Of a stretch of DNA of 52,371 nucleotides, positions 15,878 to 25,878 are shown one piece after another; the stretch's first letter is position 1; every line of letters starts with the position of its first letter. The DNA is taken from contig JALHRW010000011.1 in NCBI GenBank assembly GCA_022841245.1, positions 1-52,371 of the forward strand, written 5' to 3'. Made by a program: the position numbers and the translations under genes. The notes below the pieces were generated by a model that was given only the letters and a program-made list of their open reading frames with translations, was not told where the DNA came from and did not search any database. The DNA is from Planctomycetota bacterium (GTDB lineage Bacteria; Planctomycetota; UBA11346).

Positions 15878-16897
15878 ATGAGCACCAAGGCACCGGCTAC
15901 CCTGCGCCTGATCGCTGAGCAGTGCGGCGTCTCCATGACCACGGTGTCCAAGATCCTGCGCGGCAAGTACAAGGGCAACACGCCCAAGGGCCGTGCCAGC
16001 GTCGAGGCGGTGACCGCGCTGGCGCGCAAGATGGGCTACATCGCCAACGGCTCGGCCCGCCGGCTGCGCGACGGCCGGCACCGCGCCATCCTCGTCCTCG
16101 CTTCGGCCGACAATCTCGGCCACCCCGCCTTCTTCACCATGGAGTACGTCACCGGCATCGCCTCGGTGCTGAACCGCGAGCGCTACGCGCTGTCGCTGTC
16201 GACCTATCCGGACCGGCAGTCCGACCTCGCCATCGGACGGCTGTCCGACCGCAACTTCGACGGCGCGATCGTGCTCGACCAGAGTTCGCCCGAGCTCGAC
16301 CGCTTCCTCGCCGCTGCCGCCATCCCGGCGGTCTACGTCAACGTCGAGCCGGCGCGCGGCCGACGCAGCCTGTGCCGCGACGAATACGCAGCAGCGCGCA
16401 GCCTGGTCGAGCTGATCGCCGGCCTCGGCTATCGCCGTCTGCACGTGGTCGGACAGGGGCCCGGCAACGAGGGGCACTTCTCCGGCGAACTGCGCCAGAG
16501 CGGCATGCGCGAGGCGGCTGCGGTCGCCGGCATGACCGTGACCTCCAGCGATGTCGCCGACTGGGACTCCGGCTTCGAGGACGCCCTGGTCGCAGCCAAG
16601 ATCCCGGCTGACGCCGTGGTCATCGGCCTGGGCGCGGCGACCGCGCTGCGTCTGATGCGCTGCCTCCCACCCGACCAGCCGCTCGCCTGCTGCGACGATG
16701 CCCACCTCTTCGTCTGCACCGCGCCGCGGTTGACCCGTGCGACCTTCGACCGCGCCTCGCTCGGACGCAGCGCCGCCGAGTACCTGCTGCGACGCCTCGA
16801 CCAACCCGACGCCCGGCTCGACCTCACGCCGTCCTTCCACGGCGTCCGCCTGGGCGCCTCGACCCCGCCCTGCGCCAGGCAACCTGCCGCCGGCTGA
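15878..16897 (+). CDS. LacI-family transcriptional regulator
   Basis: The 339-residue product has an N-terminal LacI-type helix-turn-helix ([21 protein letters not shown], about 9-29) and hinge ([15 protein letters not shown]), then a periplasmic-binding-protein-like effector domain ([45 protein letters not shown]). Members bind sugars and control carbohydrate genes. The start is the ATG at 15878. It lies 97 bases from a strong palindromic operator, and a related site upstream of the Asp-box gene suggests the cluster 9939-14962 is in its regulon. The hinge-region leucine typical of minor-groove insertion is not obvious to me. Confidence 0.9.
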   Translation: MSTKAPATLRLIAEQCGVSMTTVSKILRGKYKGNTPKGRASVEAVTALARKMGYIANGSARRLRDGRHRAILVLASADNLGHPAFFTMEYVTGIASVLNRERYALSLSTYPDRQSDLAIGRLSDRNFDGAIVLDQSSPELDRFLAAAAIPAVYVNVEPARGRRSLCRDEYAAARSLVELIAGLGYRRLHVVGQGPGNEGHFSGELRQSGMREAAAVAGMTVTSSDVADWDSGFEDALVAAKIPADAVVIGLGAATALRLMRCLPPDQPLACCDDAHLFVCTAPRLTRATFDRASLGRSAAEYLLRRLDQPDARLDLTPSFHGVRLGASTPPCARQPAAG

Positions 16898-16899
16898 GC

Positions 16900-16922
16900 C
16901 TGGCCCGGCCGGCCCGGGCCAG
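16900..16922 (+). terminator. GC-rich hairpin after the LacI gene
   Basis: A perfect 9-bp stem, CTGGCCCGG with CCGGGCCAG, and a 5-base loop begin two bases after the LacI-type stop codon. There is no T-run, so intrinsic termination is uncertain; it may instead cover the translation start region of the next gene at 16934. Confidence 0.4.
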
Positions 16923-16933
16923 AGCATGCCGGC

Positions 16934-17587
16934 ATGGACCGCAAACCAGGGGTGATCATCGCTGTCGTGGCCTGGCTGCTGGCCGGGGTCGGCATGCTGC
17001 TCGGATCCTGGCTGCTCGGCCCCAAGCCCGATGCACTGCTGCTGGTGCTGGCGAGCCAGGCGGCGGTGGCGCTGCCGGTGCTGATCCTGCTGGTGCCGTT
17101 GGAACCGCGCGAACTCGGCCTCGGCGCCGCTGGTTGGCGCCCGCTGCTGGCCGGAGCGGGCCTCGGCCTGGTCGCGCTGCTGTGCTCGTTCGCCATCCAG
17201 CTGGCGACCATCGCCGTCGTCGGCCAACCACCGCAGGAACTCGACATCAATCGGGTGGTTAGCGGCCTGGCCTCGGATTTGGGCCTCGTCGGCCTGATCC
17301 TGCTCGGCGCGGTGCTCGCCGGGGCGGCCGAGGAGGCGCTGTTCCGCGGCGTCATCCTCACCGGCCTGCGCAAGCACCTGTCGCCCGCCGCCGCGGTGCT
17401 GATCTGCGCCCTGCTCTTCGCCGCCCTGCACCTGTCGCCCTGGCGCTTCCTGCCGCAGTTCGCCCTCGGCTGCCTGCTCGGCTGGCTGACCTTGCGCACC
17501 GGCTCGTGCTGGCCGGCGGCGGTGGCGCATGCGGTGCATAACGGGGTGCTGCTGGCCATCGGGCAGCTGGTCCAGTCGCGGGCTTGA
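16934..17587 (+). CDS. CPBP-family intramembrane protease
   Basis: The 217-residue protein has about six hydrophobic segments and the CPBP (CAAX-protease/Abi) motifs: E133-E134 followed by FRG with R138, H166 in LFAALHLS, and H199 or H202 with N203 near the end. These are glutamate-type intramembrane proteases of the inner membrane. It starts 11 bases after a hairpin downstream of the LacI-type gene and precedes rpsD. Substrate is unknown. CPBP proteins commonly have roles in membrane protein processing, bacteriocin immunity or stress, none of which the neighbours single out. Confidence 0.85.
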   Translation: MDRKPGVIIAVVAWLLAGVGMLLGSWLLGPKPDALLLVLASQAAVALPVLILLVPLEPRELGLGAAGWRPLLAGAGLGLVALLCSFAIQLATIAVVGQPPQELDINRVVSGLASDLGLVGLILLGAVLAGAAEEALFRGVILTGLRKHLSPAAAVLICALLFAALHLSPWRFLPQFALGCLLGWLTLRTGSCWPAAVAHAVHNGVLLAIGQLVQSRA

Positions 17588-17701
17588 ACCCCCTCCCTCC
17601 GTCCCCATAGTGCTGCGCCCCCGCTTCAGCCCTGGCAGCGCCTTCCGCGCCGGCCCGGGCAAGCAGCACCGGCTCGCACTGCGAGCACCCTGGAGACGAC
17701 C

Positions 17702-18313
17702 ATGGCCCGATACAACGGCCCCCGCCTGCGCAAGATCCGCCGCATCGGCACCGAGCTGCCCGGCCTGACCACCAAGACCTCGGCCAAGCGCCCGACCGTG
17801 CCCGGCATGCACGGCCCGACCAAGCGCATGAACAAGACCAGCGAGTTCGGCCTGCGTCTCAAGGAGAAGCAGAAGCTGCGCCTGCACTACGGCCTGACCG
17901 AGCGCGCCATGCGCCTGGTGTTCCAGCGCGCCCAGCGCATGGCTGGCGACACCGGTCGCAACATGATCGGCCTGCTCGAGTCGCGTTTCGACAACCTGGT
18001 CTGGCGTGCCGGCCTGACCCGCACCATCCCGGCTGCACGCCAGCTGATCACCCACGGCCACATCAACCTCGGCGGCAAGCGCGCCAAGACCCCCAGCCAG
18101 ATGCTGTCGGTCGGCGATGTGTTCCAGGTGCGCGAGGCCTCGCGCAATCGCGAAGACCTGCGCATCACCGCCAACAGCCCGGTGCGTGAACGTCCGGCCG
18201 GCATCAAGATCGACCTCGACACCATGTCGGTCACCATCGAAGCCCTGCCCGGTCCCGAACTGATCCCGCTCGACGTCAACGTGCAGAAGGTCATCGAGTA
18301 CTTCGCCAAGTAA
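17702..18313 (+). CDS. rpsD: 30S ribosomal protein S4
   Basis: The 203-residue product is ribosomal protein S4: MARYNGPRLRKIRRIGTELPG, GLRLKEKQKLRLHYGLTERAMR, the NMIGLLESRFDNLVWRAG stretch, and an S4 RNA-binding domain (ARQLITHGHINLGGK...). It binds 16S rRNA early in 30S assembly. It lacks the N-terminal zinc-binding cysteines, so it is the C-minus form. It is not next to rpsK, rpsM or rpoA, so it has been moved out of the usual ribosomal operon here. GGAG lies six bases upstream of the ATG. An inverted-repeat terminator follows. Confidence 0.97.
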   Translation: MARYNGPRLRKIRRIGTELPGLTTKTSAKRPTVPGMHGPTKRMNKTSEFGLRLKEKQKLRLHYGLTERAMRLVFQRAQRMAGDTGRNMIGLLESRFDNLVWRAGLTRTIPAARQLITHGHINLGGKRAKTPSQMLSVGDVFQVREASRNREDLRITANSPVRERPAGIKIDLDTMSVTIEALPGPELIPLDVNVQKVIEYFAK

Positions 18314-18329
18314 GCGAAGTTGCTCCGGA

Positions 18330-18417
18330 CCGTGGGCTTCTGCCCGCGATGAAGCGACAGAGTGCGGGACGATGTCCCGCGCTCTGTGCGTTTTCCGACG
18401 CGGGCTGAAGCCCACGG
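18330..18417. repeat. Nested inverted repeat (REP-like)
   Basis: Two 19-bp arms (18330-18348 and 18399-18417) are complementary at 18 of 19 bases and enclose about 50 bases, which contain a second hairpin at 18358-18386 with a 13-bp stem (12 of 13 paired). The outer arms contain the GGGCTTCAGCCC-like core often seen in REP elements. It follows rpsD. Confidence 0.7.
18358..18394 (+). terminator. Probable rpsD terminator hairpin
   Basis: The inner stem-loop (13-bp arms, three-base loop GAT) is followed by a short spacer and TTTT at 18391-18394, 45 bases after the rpsD stop. This resembles an intrinsic terminator nested in the larger inverted repeat. Confidence 0.5.
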
Positions 18418-18473
18418 CCCTGAAAGAACATCAGAACTCCGGCGTCCGCCAACCTAGCGCCCGGGCGAGCGGC

Positions 18474-18518
18474 CAGCAGCCGCCAGCGGCCAGCAGCCAG
18501 CAGCCAGCGACCAGCGAC
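18474..18518. repeat. CAGCRRC heptamer array downstream of the PilT-like gene
   Basis: Six units (CAGCAGC, CAGCGGC, two CAGCAGC, two CAGCGAC, with a 3-base gap after the first) lie between the nested inverted repeat and the stop codon of the minus-strand PilT-like gene. Confidence 0.9.
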
Positions 18519-18554
18519 AGCCCCGGCGGGTACGTAGGGCAGAGCCCTACGAGC

Positions 18555-19796
18555 TTAAGCCCCCGGGCGCTTCCAGGCCGGGCCCTGGCCGCCGAGCACG
18601 TTCGAGCCGGCTGGCGGCTTGGGCGCCTCGGGCTTGGGCGGAGCCGCCGGCTGGGGGTTGGCTGCCGCCAGCTCAGCCGCCTTGGCCGCCTTCTCCTCCT
18701 TCGACTTCGCCTCGAGCAGGCTGTCGATGTCGACACCAAGGAGCTTCAGCCGCTTGGCGAAGTCCTCCTTGTCCATCGACTTGTCCCAGGCATCCATCGG
18801 CTCGACCTCGCCGGCCTTGATGCGGTTCTCCAGCGCATCGTTGAGCAGCTGCATGCCGTACTTGGCGCCGGTCTGCATCGCCGAGGGGATCTGGAAGGTC
18901 TTGCCTTCGCGGATCAGCGCCGCCACGCCGCTGGTGACGAAGAGAATCTCGAGCGCGGCGCAGCGGCCGCCGCCCTTCTTCTTGAGCAGGGTCTGGGCGA
19001 CCACGCCGCGCAAGCTGCCCGCGAGCATCAGGCGGATCTGCTCCTGCTCGTCGGCGGGGAACTGGTTGATGATGCGGTCGACGGTCGAAGCCGCGGTCGA
19101 GGTGTGCAGGGTGCCGAAGACCAGGTGGCCGGTCTCGGCCGTCTCGATGGCGATGCGCGTCGTCTCGAGATCGCGCATTTCGCCCACCAGCACGATGTCG
19201 GGATCCTCGCGCAGCACCGCGCGCAGGGCGGCGGCGAAGCTCTTGGTGTGGTTGTGCACCTCGCGCTGGTTGACCAGGCATTTCTTCGCCGGGTGGACGA
19301 ACTCGACCGGGTCCTCGATGGTGATGATGTGCTCGGCGCGGGTGGCGTTGATGTGGTCCATCATCGCCGCCAGCGTGGTCGACTTGCCCGAGCCGGTCGG
19401 TCCGGTGACCAGGACCAGGCCCTTCTTGTAGTCGCACAGGCGCATGACGCCCTGCGGCAGGCCGAGCTGCTCGGCCGAGAGGATCTTGTCGGGAATGCGG
19501 CGGAACACCGCGCCGATGCCGAAGCGGTCGCGGAAGTAGTTGCAGCGGAAGCGGCCGACGCCTTCCAGCGCGTAGGCGAAGTCGGTGTCGGAGGTCTCCT
19601 CCCACTGCTTGCGGTTCCGTTCCGGGCAGATCTCGAAGAGGATCTGCTGCAGCTGGTCCTTGCTCAGCTTGGGCGCCCCCGGCAGCGCGATGATGTCACC
19701 GGCGGCGCGGATCATCGGCGTGTGCTCCGACGTCACGTGCAGGTCCGAGGCCTTCTGCTCGGCCATGATCTTGAACAGGTTGTCGATCCAGGCCAT
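18555..19796 (-). CDS. pilT: PilT-like twitching motility ATPase
   Basis: The 413-residue product is a PilT/PilU-type secretion ATPase. It has an N-terminal PAS-like domain (ASDLHVTSEHTPMIRAAGDI), the Walker A box GPTGSGKST (K139), the Asp box near IITIEDPVEF, a Walker B region with GEMRD (205-209), HTSTAASTVDRIINQFP, and the C-terminal AALIREGK segment. It powers pilus retraction on the cytoplasmic face. Residues about 360-413 are an Ala/Pro/Lys-rich tail not usual for PilT. The ATG at 19796 has GGAGG five bases upstream. It is 85 bases downstream of the giant pilin-like gene, in the same direction. PilT versus PilU cannot be separated here. Confidence 0.88.
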   Translation of the reverse strand: MAWIDNLFKIMAEQKASDLHVTSEHTPMIRAAGDIIALPGAPKLSKDQLQQILFEICPERNRKQWEETSDTDFAYALEGVGRFRCNYFRDRFGIGAVFRRIPDKILSAEQLGLPQGVMRLCDYKKGLVLVTGPTGSGKSTTLAAMMDHINATRAEHIITIEDPVEFVHPAKKCLVNQREVHNHTKSFAAALRAVLREDPDIVLVGEMRDLETTRIAIETAETGHLVFGTLHTSTAASTVDRIINQFPADEQEQIRLMLAGSLRGVVAQTLLKKKGGGRCAALEILFVTSGVAALIREGKTFQIPSAMQTGAKYGMQLLNDALENRIKAGEVEPMDAWDKSMDKEDFAKRLKLLGVDIDSLLEAKSKEEKAAKAAELAAANPQPAAPPKPEAPKPPAGSNVLGGQGPAWKRPGA

Positions 19797-19881
19797 GTCG
19801 CCTCCAGGGTCCCCGCAAGCTACAGCCCTCGCGCTGCACATGCAACGCGGGGGCGGCAGGAGTCGGGCAGGCCCCTGACTG

Positions 19882-22800
19882 CTACCTGATGATGCGAGCC
19901 CAGCCCCCGACGCCCGAGGTGCTGACCCCGAAGGGCGCGAACGGAGGAGTTCCTTCCTCGGTCAGGAGGTCGTAGTTGAACTGGTAGATGCGGATGGCCT
20001 CAGAAAGGATGGCCGGGGAGTGGCCCGCCCAGTCTATCGTGGCAGGAAAGCCGTAGAGGCCGGTCTTGAAGCTGTCCGTCGTGCCGTCCCAGTTGATGCG
20101 CTCGTACTGGAAGGCGTTGAACTTGGCCAGCCACTTCGAGTCGTTGTCGACGATGCCGAAGGGCGTCCGGCCGTACTTCTTGTAGCTGTCGTGGAGGAAC
20201 GCGTCGGTGTAGCGTCGGCTGTCCATGACGACCAAGCTTCCGAGATATGACATGGTCCGCGTATTCCAGTTCTCAAGCAGCAGCATGCTGTCGACGAACG
20301 GCGCGGACTGGCCCTCCGCCACCCGGTCGCGGGTCGACGGCTGGTTATGGGTGGCAATGGCGGTGTTGTATTCGGTGTCGCTGGCTGCTGTCCCCTGGGT
20401 CATCATCGTAACCAGGGTGCCCACGCCGGTGACGCTGGAGGTACCGGCCACGTTGGTGACGCTCAGTCCGGCGATCTGCGCATTGCTGTCGCTCCAGGCG
20501 TTGGACAGCATGACCACGGAATCGCCCATGATCGCCAGCGGGGTGAAGCGCTGCTCGACGTCGCCTCCACGCGCCGTCTCGTGCCGATCGACGTTGAGGT
20601 TGCCTTGCACATACAGGCTGTTCGGGGTGACGATCGAGGTCTTGCTGACCCCGAACTGCGGGTTCGAGCTCCAGCGCCAATCGATGCCGGTCGTGCCGCT
20701 GGTGCCGATCGCACGCGTAGCCACGGCGCTGCGGGTGCCATCGAAGCCCCAATGGATGCTGTCTGCATTGACCAGGCGAACGCCGTGGTGGAACTGCTGC
20801 GGCTTGAGCGGCGGGTCATCCTTGACGTCAGCTGGAATGTACGGCTGCAGCAGATGGCCCTGGGCCACGGTCAGCCAGGTGCAGGCCGGGTTGCTGAGCG
20901 AGGCGCTGTTGCCGATCTCCGCGGTGGCACTCGCCATGTCAGCCACCGAATTCGGCAGCTGATTGGACCAGTGCGGGCTCCACGGGTTGACGCCGCTGGT
21001 ATCGCCGGCGTAGCCGGTGATGACCCCGCCGGCGTCGCGCTGCGCCAAACGGTTCTCCTTCAGCCAGGGGTTGATGTTGGGGTTCCACGGGTAGCGGTTG
21101 GTGCGCGCGGCATAGATCAAACCGGAGAAGCGCTGGTAAAGGGTGTAGTCACCGGAAAGCGCCGGGGTGTCCTGGGCTCCGGCGATGCGGTCGGCCACCG
21201 CCTCGCTGAGCAGCCGGGAGCGCAAATAGCTCTGAACCGCTTCGACGTCCAGGGTCAGCAGCGTGGTCTTGGCGTAGGCTTCGCGCAACCGGGTGTTGTT
21301 GAAGGTCGTCTTCGGGGCCGCCTCGTCATCCTTCGGCACCAGGGTATTTCCCGCTCCGCGGTGCTCCCACCAGCGCGATTGGCTCCAGAATTCGCGGGTG
21401 TTGAATATCCAATCCTCGCTGGCATTGCGCCTGCCGGTCGCCGTATCGGTCCAGGTGAAGAAGTCTTCGGTGATCTCGCGGTTGCCCCACCACACCTGGT
21501 ACTGGCTGGCGAGGTAACGGCCCATGATGTCTTCGCCGCTGGCGTCGGTATCCCAGTCGGTGGCGTCGATCACGTCATTCGGCGTCGGCTGCGTCGTGGT
21601 GATGCGCATGTCGCTGAAGCTGGCCGTGGTGGTGATGGCAACGTCGCCCGACTGCAGTGCCGGACCGATCAGCAGGTGGCTGCCCCAGCCGGAGATGTCC
21701 AGAGTGCCACTCAGGGTGGTCCAGGTGGTGCCGTCCTGGGAATAGGCGAACGACAGCGTGCTGCCGCTCTGCGAGACGCGCAACCACAGGGCCGTGATCG
21801 TGTTCGGAATCGCCGTGTCATCGGTCAGGCGATAGCCGGCGGTCTGCAGGCTGGCGTCACCCGTCGGATTGACGGCCGTGACGCTGTGCGTCGCCGTGCC
21901 TGGATGGACGTCCGGGCGCCAGCTCTTGGTCAGCGGCCAGGTTGTCGGAGTGTTGCCCGCCCACGACGCCGTCCAGTTGGCGCCGGGCGTCGGCCAGTAC
22001 TGGGCGACCGCAGCGCCCAGCCAGGAGCCGGTATTGGAGATCCAGCCGTTGAGATCGAACACGTTGGTCGAGCCACTGCGCTGGATGCTGATGGTGCGAC
22101 CAAGGCCGCCGTTGACAAAGTCGGGCACGGTGGAGACCGGGGCCGCAGCGACGGCTGGGCATGAGGCATCTGTCGGCGCGACCGGCGACGGACCGATCCA
22201 CGGCGAGTTCGGCGTGCCGGAGTTGATCGCCGTGATCGTTCGGCCTGTGATGGTCGTCAGATCGGCTGGCGTGGCAGTGACGATGGTGCCGTTCTTGTTG
22301 ATGCGCAGCTGGGAACCGCGCCACACGGTGGTGGCGCTGCCGCCGGTCACGGTCTGGGTGACCGTGGTGCCGTTAACCCAGTTGCCATAGCTCCAGTCAT
22401 CGAAGGTCCGGCGCAACTGGGTGCGGCCTGCGGCAGCGCCGTACAGGAACCAACGCTCACGGGATGTGCCATCGCCGGTCGCCGTCGACCACACTGGCGG
22501 GGTGAGCACCCCGGTCGCATAGGTGGCGTCGTAGCAGATGCGGTCGTCGTCGCATCCGTCGGAATTGTATTTCCCGGTGCCAGTCCCCGCCGTGTAGACG
22601 CGCATGGAGCGGTTGTGATCCCATCCGTCGGTGTCGTTGACATCATCGAAGGGCGACACCTGATTGTCGAGTCCAACCGTCAGGACGCGCCAGATGCGCT
22701 GCTGCTTGCGCTTACGGATGTACTGGGTGCGGGTGCCGACGTAGGTGCCGATGGTGAAGGGGTCGAGAATGGTCCAGATCTTGCCGCCGCCGACATCGAC

Positions 22801-25800
22801 GCTCAGCGGATCAAGGTGCGCAACGGGCTGGGTGGTCCAGGTCGTGCCGGATGTGACAGTCTCGCTCCCATGACCGACAGCATCCGTGACCGCCGCCGTC
22901 AGCGCTACCTGCTTGAGCGATGCGGTGCGGTTCACGGCCGCCACGGTGTCCGGATTGTCGATGATCTCTCCCAGCGTGTTGACCGCGCCATTCGGGCCGG
23001 TGCCGTTGCCGATATAGTAGGTGCCCAGCGTGCGGCTGTCCTGGAGGTGGCGCTCGGCACGGCGCTCGGTGAATACACCGCGCTGGGGCGAGAAGCCGAT
23101 GAAGGCATACTGCGCACCGCCGTTGAGGATCGGGGACATGCCGCCCGACCCGTCCCGCAGCATCAGGCCGATCTTCTTCTGGTTCGGGCCGGGGATCTGG
23201 AAGGGCTGGTCGATGCGCACGGTCGCCGAGGTGAAGGTGCTGCGATCGATGCCGGGGTTGGCCTTGGGCGGGTTGAATGCGCTGCTTGGGATGGCGACGA
23301 CGGCCCCCAGCGTGGGCTCGATCTTCTGCCAGTACACGGCCAGGGATGGCGAACCGTTGTTGTCATTGCAGTAATCGATCTGGATCGGCACTGGCCGATC
23401 GACAGTCAGGCGCTGGGGGTTGTTCACGCTGACGCCCCAGTTGGAGAAGGCGAGTCGGCCGTCGACCCAGATCCGCACGCCCTGGCTGGAACCTACCGAG
23501 GCGGTTACGTAGTAGAGGTTTGACTCGCTCGCGGTCAGGAAGCCCTCGAAGCGCACCGATCGCCGCGCGCTGACCAGGCTGGTCGGCGAACTGGTGGTCG
23601 TCTGGATGCCGGTGGTGCTGTTGTTGGCGACGTTCGGCGTGGCGATGATGCCGCTCGCCGGAGTGGTCAGCGGGAGGATCGCTCCGTTGACGGCCATGGG
23701 GCCGCCGACCAGCGATTGACTGCCAACGCCAGATGGCCGGTCGTTGAACACCGTCACCTTCAACCCGTTCTGAGTGTCGTCGATGACGTGCTGTCCGAGG
23801 TGGACGAAGCGCCAGTTCTGGGCGTAGAAGTACGGCTTGCGGCGGTAGTTGTTGTCGTAGCCCTGGTAGAAGTTGTTGCCCACGCCAGACGCGTTCTGCG
23901 CGGCGGAGAAGGCCAGGCGGCCGCCCGGCGAATAGGACAGCGAGCGAGCGGCGTCGGTCGTATTGATGCGGTTGGTGGCGAGCGGGTCATCGTTCCAGCT
24001 GCCGTAACCCCAGGGGTCGGCGGAAGCCGGCGCGCAGACCTCGGCGATGTCGGCCACGGTGAAGCGGAAGGTGCTGGGATACCAGTGCTTGCCGTAGGCA
24101 TAGGGCAGCCAGCGCGAGCTCGACGGGCTGACCACCGACGCCGGGTCGCTGCCGGGCCAGTAGTCCGCGCGCGGCGTTGGCCGTTCGCGGATGATCAGGC
24201 CGGCCATGGCCGGGTCTGCCGGCACGGTCCCGTCCCGAGTCCTGACGTACCAACCCTCGCCGGTGGGATAGCGCACCATGTAGCTGCCATCGCCCAAAGC
24301 GTAACGCAGGTACTGGCCGGGTTCCTCGACCACGGCGTTGCCGTCGAAGGTCGGGAAGCCGGTCAGGGCGGAGCGCGGGTAGTCGGCGGTGGTCGAACCG
24401 TTGGCCATGACGAACAACGGCCGGGCGTGTTCGTGCTCGTCGGTCGTATCGTCGCCGTCGGTGTCGGCGTACTGCAGGCGCTGCGCCTCGAAACCGCGAT
24501 TACGCATGCGTTCCGGCAGGTTCTTGACGTTCTGGCCGGTAAGCTTGCTGCGCGCCTTGCCGTCGAACCCCGGCGCGGTGCTCTGCGGCGAGAGCACCGT
24601 CCACTTCTTGTCGCTCGCGCGCGCGGTGTCGCGCGAGTCATTGGCCACCATGGCGCCCGAGGTGGCGGATGCGTAGGGCACGCCGCGCAGCGCAACAGAG
24701 TTGATTGTCCGCAGGCTGTCGCTGTTGCCGAAGCTGTTCTCGGTGACCGCCCCGCTGCCATCGAGGATGCGGTAGGGGTTCACCCGCCGCCCGAGCGATG
24801 TCGCATCCTCAATGGTGCCAAACGTTGCTCCCGGCGGATCGAGCGGCAAGGGCAACGATGCGCTGGGGGACACCAGGTCATACGAGTCGGTTGCGGTCCA
24901 CTTCACGGCGGCGATGGGGCCAGTGGAGATGTTGGGGTCGCCGTGCGATCCGGCCGAATAGTTGCTGTACAGCCAGAAGCCGTTGATGATCGAGTACATG
25001 AGCGGCTTGCTGATGCGAAAGATGCCGTCGACTCCGTTGACTCTGACCTTGTTGCCGTCGACGTCGGGTCCGACCTTGGTGAAGGCCGGGGCGAACGTCC
25101 CGGTCAGCGGTCCCACCCGCGCCACCTTGTCGTTCACCTTCGGGCCGCTGCCAATGTAGAGGGCGCCGTTGGTGTGAACCGAGCCCTGGATGGTCACGTT
25201 GTCGGCATGCGACAGCTCGAGGTCGCCCTTGGCCCCGCGGGCTGCATAGAAGATGACGTAGCGGAACAGCGGTTCCTTCATCACCGAGGCGTAGCGGGCA
25301 CCCTGAACCACGGAGGCCGGTCGGTACACCGTCTGCCCACCCTGGTTGACGGTGGTCGGAGCGCTGGAGTCCACGCCGAGGCGAGCCTCGCCGGCGATCC
25401 GGTACATGAAGTTGGTGTCGTTGGCCTGCCAGTACGGCTCACCCGTGACCGAGTCGACGGGGCTGCCCGTCGGTACCGTCCAGTTGGCGTCCGGGCTGGG
25501 GTTGGTGATGTGGTGGACCGGATTGCCGCTGGCGTCACGCGGCGGGGTGCGCACCGGCTCGATCTTCCAGCGCACCTCGGCATCCCCAACGAAATCGACG
25601 CCGTAGTTGGTGGTCCATCGGGCGATCTCCACCGGATCACCCTGACTTGCCCGCTCGACCACCTCCACTTCGCGCCTGGCAAGGACCGCGTCGAGCGCCG
25701 CCAGGGCCCGCTGGTGATCAGAGCCGTTGGCCACGGTCCGGGCCGTCGATACCGAACTGTCGATAGCCGTGGTAAGCATCACCGCGGCCAGGGTGAAGGC

Positions 25801-25857
25801 GCCGAGGGCGACGACGATGGCATTGCCGTGACGGGCTGGGGTGCTGATGGCGATCAT
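19882..25857 (-). CDS. Giant pilin-like protein (PilX/GspK-type N-terminus) with PA14-like and LamG-like regions
   Basis: The 1991-residue product has an N-terminal hydrophobic helix (HGNAIVVALGAFTLAAVMLTTAIDSS) resembling PilX/GspK-type minor pilins. After it comes a region naming a single-strand beta domain and Y/N/G/S-rich stretches. Around 755-845 there is a PA14-like segment (RFEGFLTASESNLYYVTASVGSSQGVRIWVDG). Around 1285-1420 there is a LamG/DUF1349-like segment (WLRVSQSG, WTTLSGTLDISGW, LLIGPALQSGD). It is larger than classical minor pilins (about 200 aa), so it could be a tip adhesin carried on a pseudopilus. It follows the PilW-like gene by 21 bases and precedes the PilT-like gene. 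Several parts of its middle match nothing I know. Confidence 0.7.
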   Translation of the reverse strand: MIAISTPARHGNAIVVALGAFTLAAVMLTTAIDSSVSTARTVANGSDHQRALAALDAVLARREVEVVERASQGDPVEIARWTTNYGVDFVGDAEVRWKIEPVRTPPRDASGNPVHHITNPSPDANWTVPTGSPVDSVTGEPYWQANDTNFMYRIAGEARLGVDSSAPTTVNQGGQTVYRPASVVQGARYASVMKEPLFRYVIFYAARGAKGDLELSHADNVTIQGSVHTNGALYIGSGPKVNDKVARVGPLTGTFAPAFTKVGPDVDGNKVRVNGVDGIFRISKPLMYSIINGFWLYSNYSAGSHGDPNISTGPIAAVKWTATDSYDLVSPSASLPLPLDPPGATFGTIEDATSLGRRVNPYRILDGSGAVTENSFGNSDSLRTINSVALRGVPYASATSGAMVANDSRDTARASDKKWTVLSPQSTAPGFDGKARSKLTGQNVKNLPERMRNRGFEAQRLQYADTDGDDTTDEHEHARPLFVMANGSTTADYPRSALTGFPTFDGNAVVEEPGQYLRYALGDGSYMVRYPTGEGWYVRTRDGTVPADPAMAGLIIRERPTPRADYWPGSDPASVVSPSSSRWLPYAYGKHWYPSTFRFTVADIAEVCAPASADPWGYGSWNDDPLATNRINTTDAARSLSYSPGGRLAFSAAQNASGVGNNFYQGYDNNYRRKPYFYAQNWRFVHLGQHVIDDTQNGLKVTVFNDRPSGVGSQSLVGGPMAVNGAILPLTTPASGIIATPNVANNSTTGIQTTTSSPTSLVSARRSVRFEGFLTASESNLYYVTASVGSSQGVRIWVDGRLAFSNWGVSVNNPQRLTVDRPVPIQIDYCNDNNGSPSLAVYWQKIEPTLGAVVAIPSSAFNPPKANPGIDRSTFTSATVRIDQPFQIPGPNQKKIGLMLRDGSGGMSPILNGGAQYAFIGFSPQRGVFTERRAERHLQDSRTLGTYYIGNGTGPNGAVNTLGEIIDNPDTVAAVNRTASLKQVALTAAVTDAVGHGSETVTSGTTWTTQPVAHLDPLSVDVGGGKIWTILDPFTIGTYVGTRTQYIRKRKQQRIWRVLTVGLDNQVSPFDDVNDTDGWDHNRSMRVYTAGTGTGKYNSDGCDDDRICYDATYATGVLTPPVWSTATGDGTSRERWFLYGAAAGRTQLRRTFDDWSYGNWVNGTTVTQTVTGGSATTVWRGSQLRINKNGTIVTATPADLTTITGRTITAINSGTPNSPWIGPSPVAPTDASCPAVAAAPVSTVPDFVNGGLGRTISIQRSGSTNVFDLNGWISNTGSWLGAAVAQYWPTPGANWTASWAGNTPTTWPLTKSWRPDVHPGTATHSVTAVNPTGDASLQTAGYRLTDDTAIPNTITALWLRVSQSGSTLSFAYSQDGTTWTTLSGTLDISGWGSHLLIGPALQSGDVAITTTASFSDMRITTTQPTPNDVIDATDWDTDASGEDIMGRYLASQYQVWWGNREITEDFFTWTDTATGRRNASEDWIFNTREFWSQSRWWEHRGAGNTLVPKDDEAAPKTTFNNTRLREAYAKTTLLTLDVEAVQSYLRSRLLSEAVADRIAGAQDTPALSGDYTLYQRFSGLIYAARTNRYPWNPNINPWLKENRLAQRDAGGVITGYAGDTSGVNPWSPHWSNQLPNSVADMASATAEIGNSASLSNPACTWLTVAQGHLLQPYIPADVKDDPPLKPQQFHHGVRLVNADSIHWGFDGTRSAVATRAIGTSGTTGIDWRWSSNPQFGVSKTSIVTPNSLYVQGNLNVDRHETARGGDVEQRFTPLAIMGDSVVMLSNAWSDSNAQIAGLSVTNVAGTSSVTGVGTLVTMMTQGTAASDTEYNTAIATHNQPSTRDRVAEGQSAPFVDSMLLLENWNTRTMSYLGSLVVMDSRRYTDAFLHDSYKKYGRTPFGIVDNDSKWLAKFNAFQYERINWDGTTDSFKTGLYGFPATIDWAGHSPAILSEAIRIYQFNYDLLTEEGTPPFAPFGVSTSGVGGWARIIR

Positions 25858-25878
25858 ATAGCCTCTGTTTCCTGACGA

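Noticed and set aside
15770..18415. An 881-codon minus-strand open frame across the LacI, CPBP and rpsD genes
   Set aside because: It runs antisense to three genes with clear family motifs, including rpsD.
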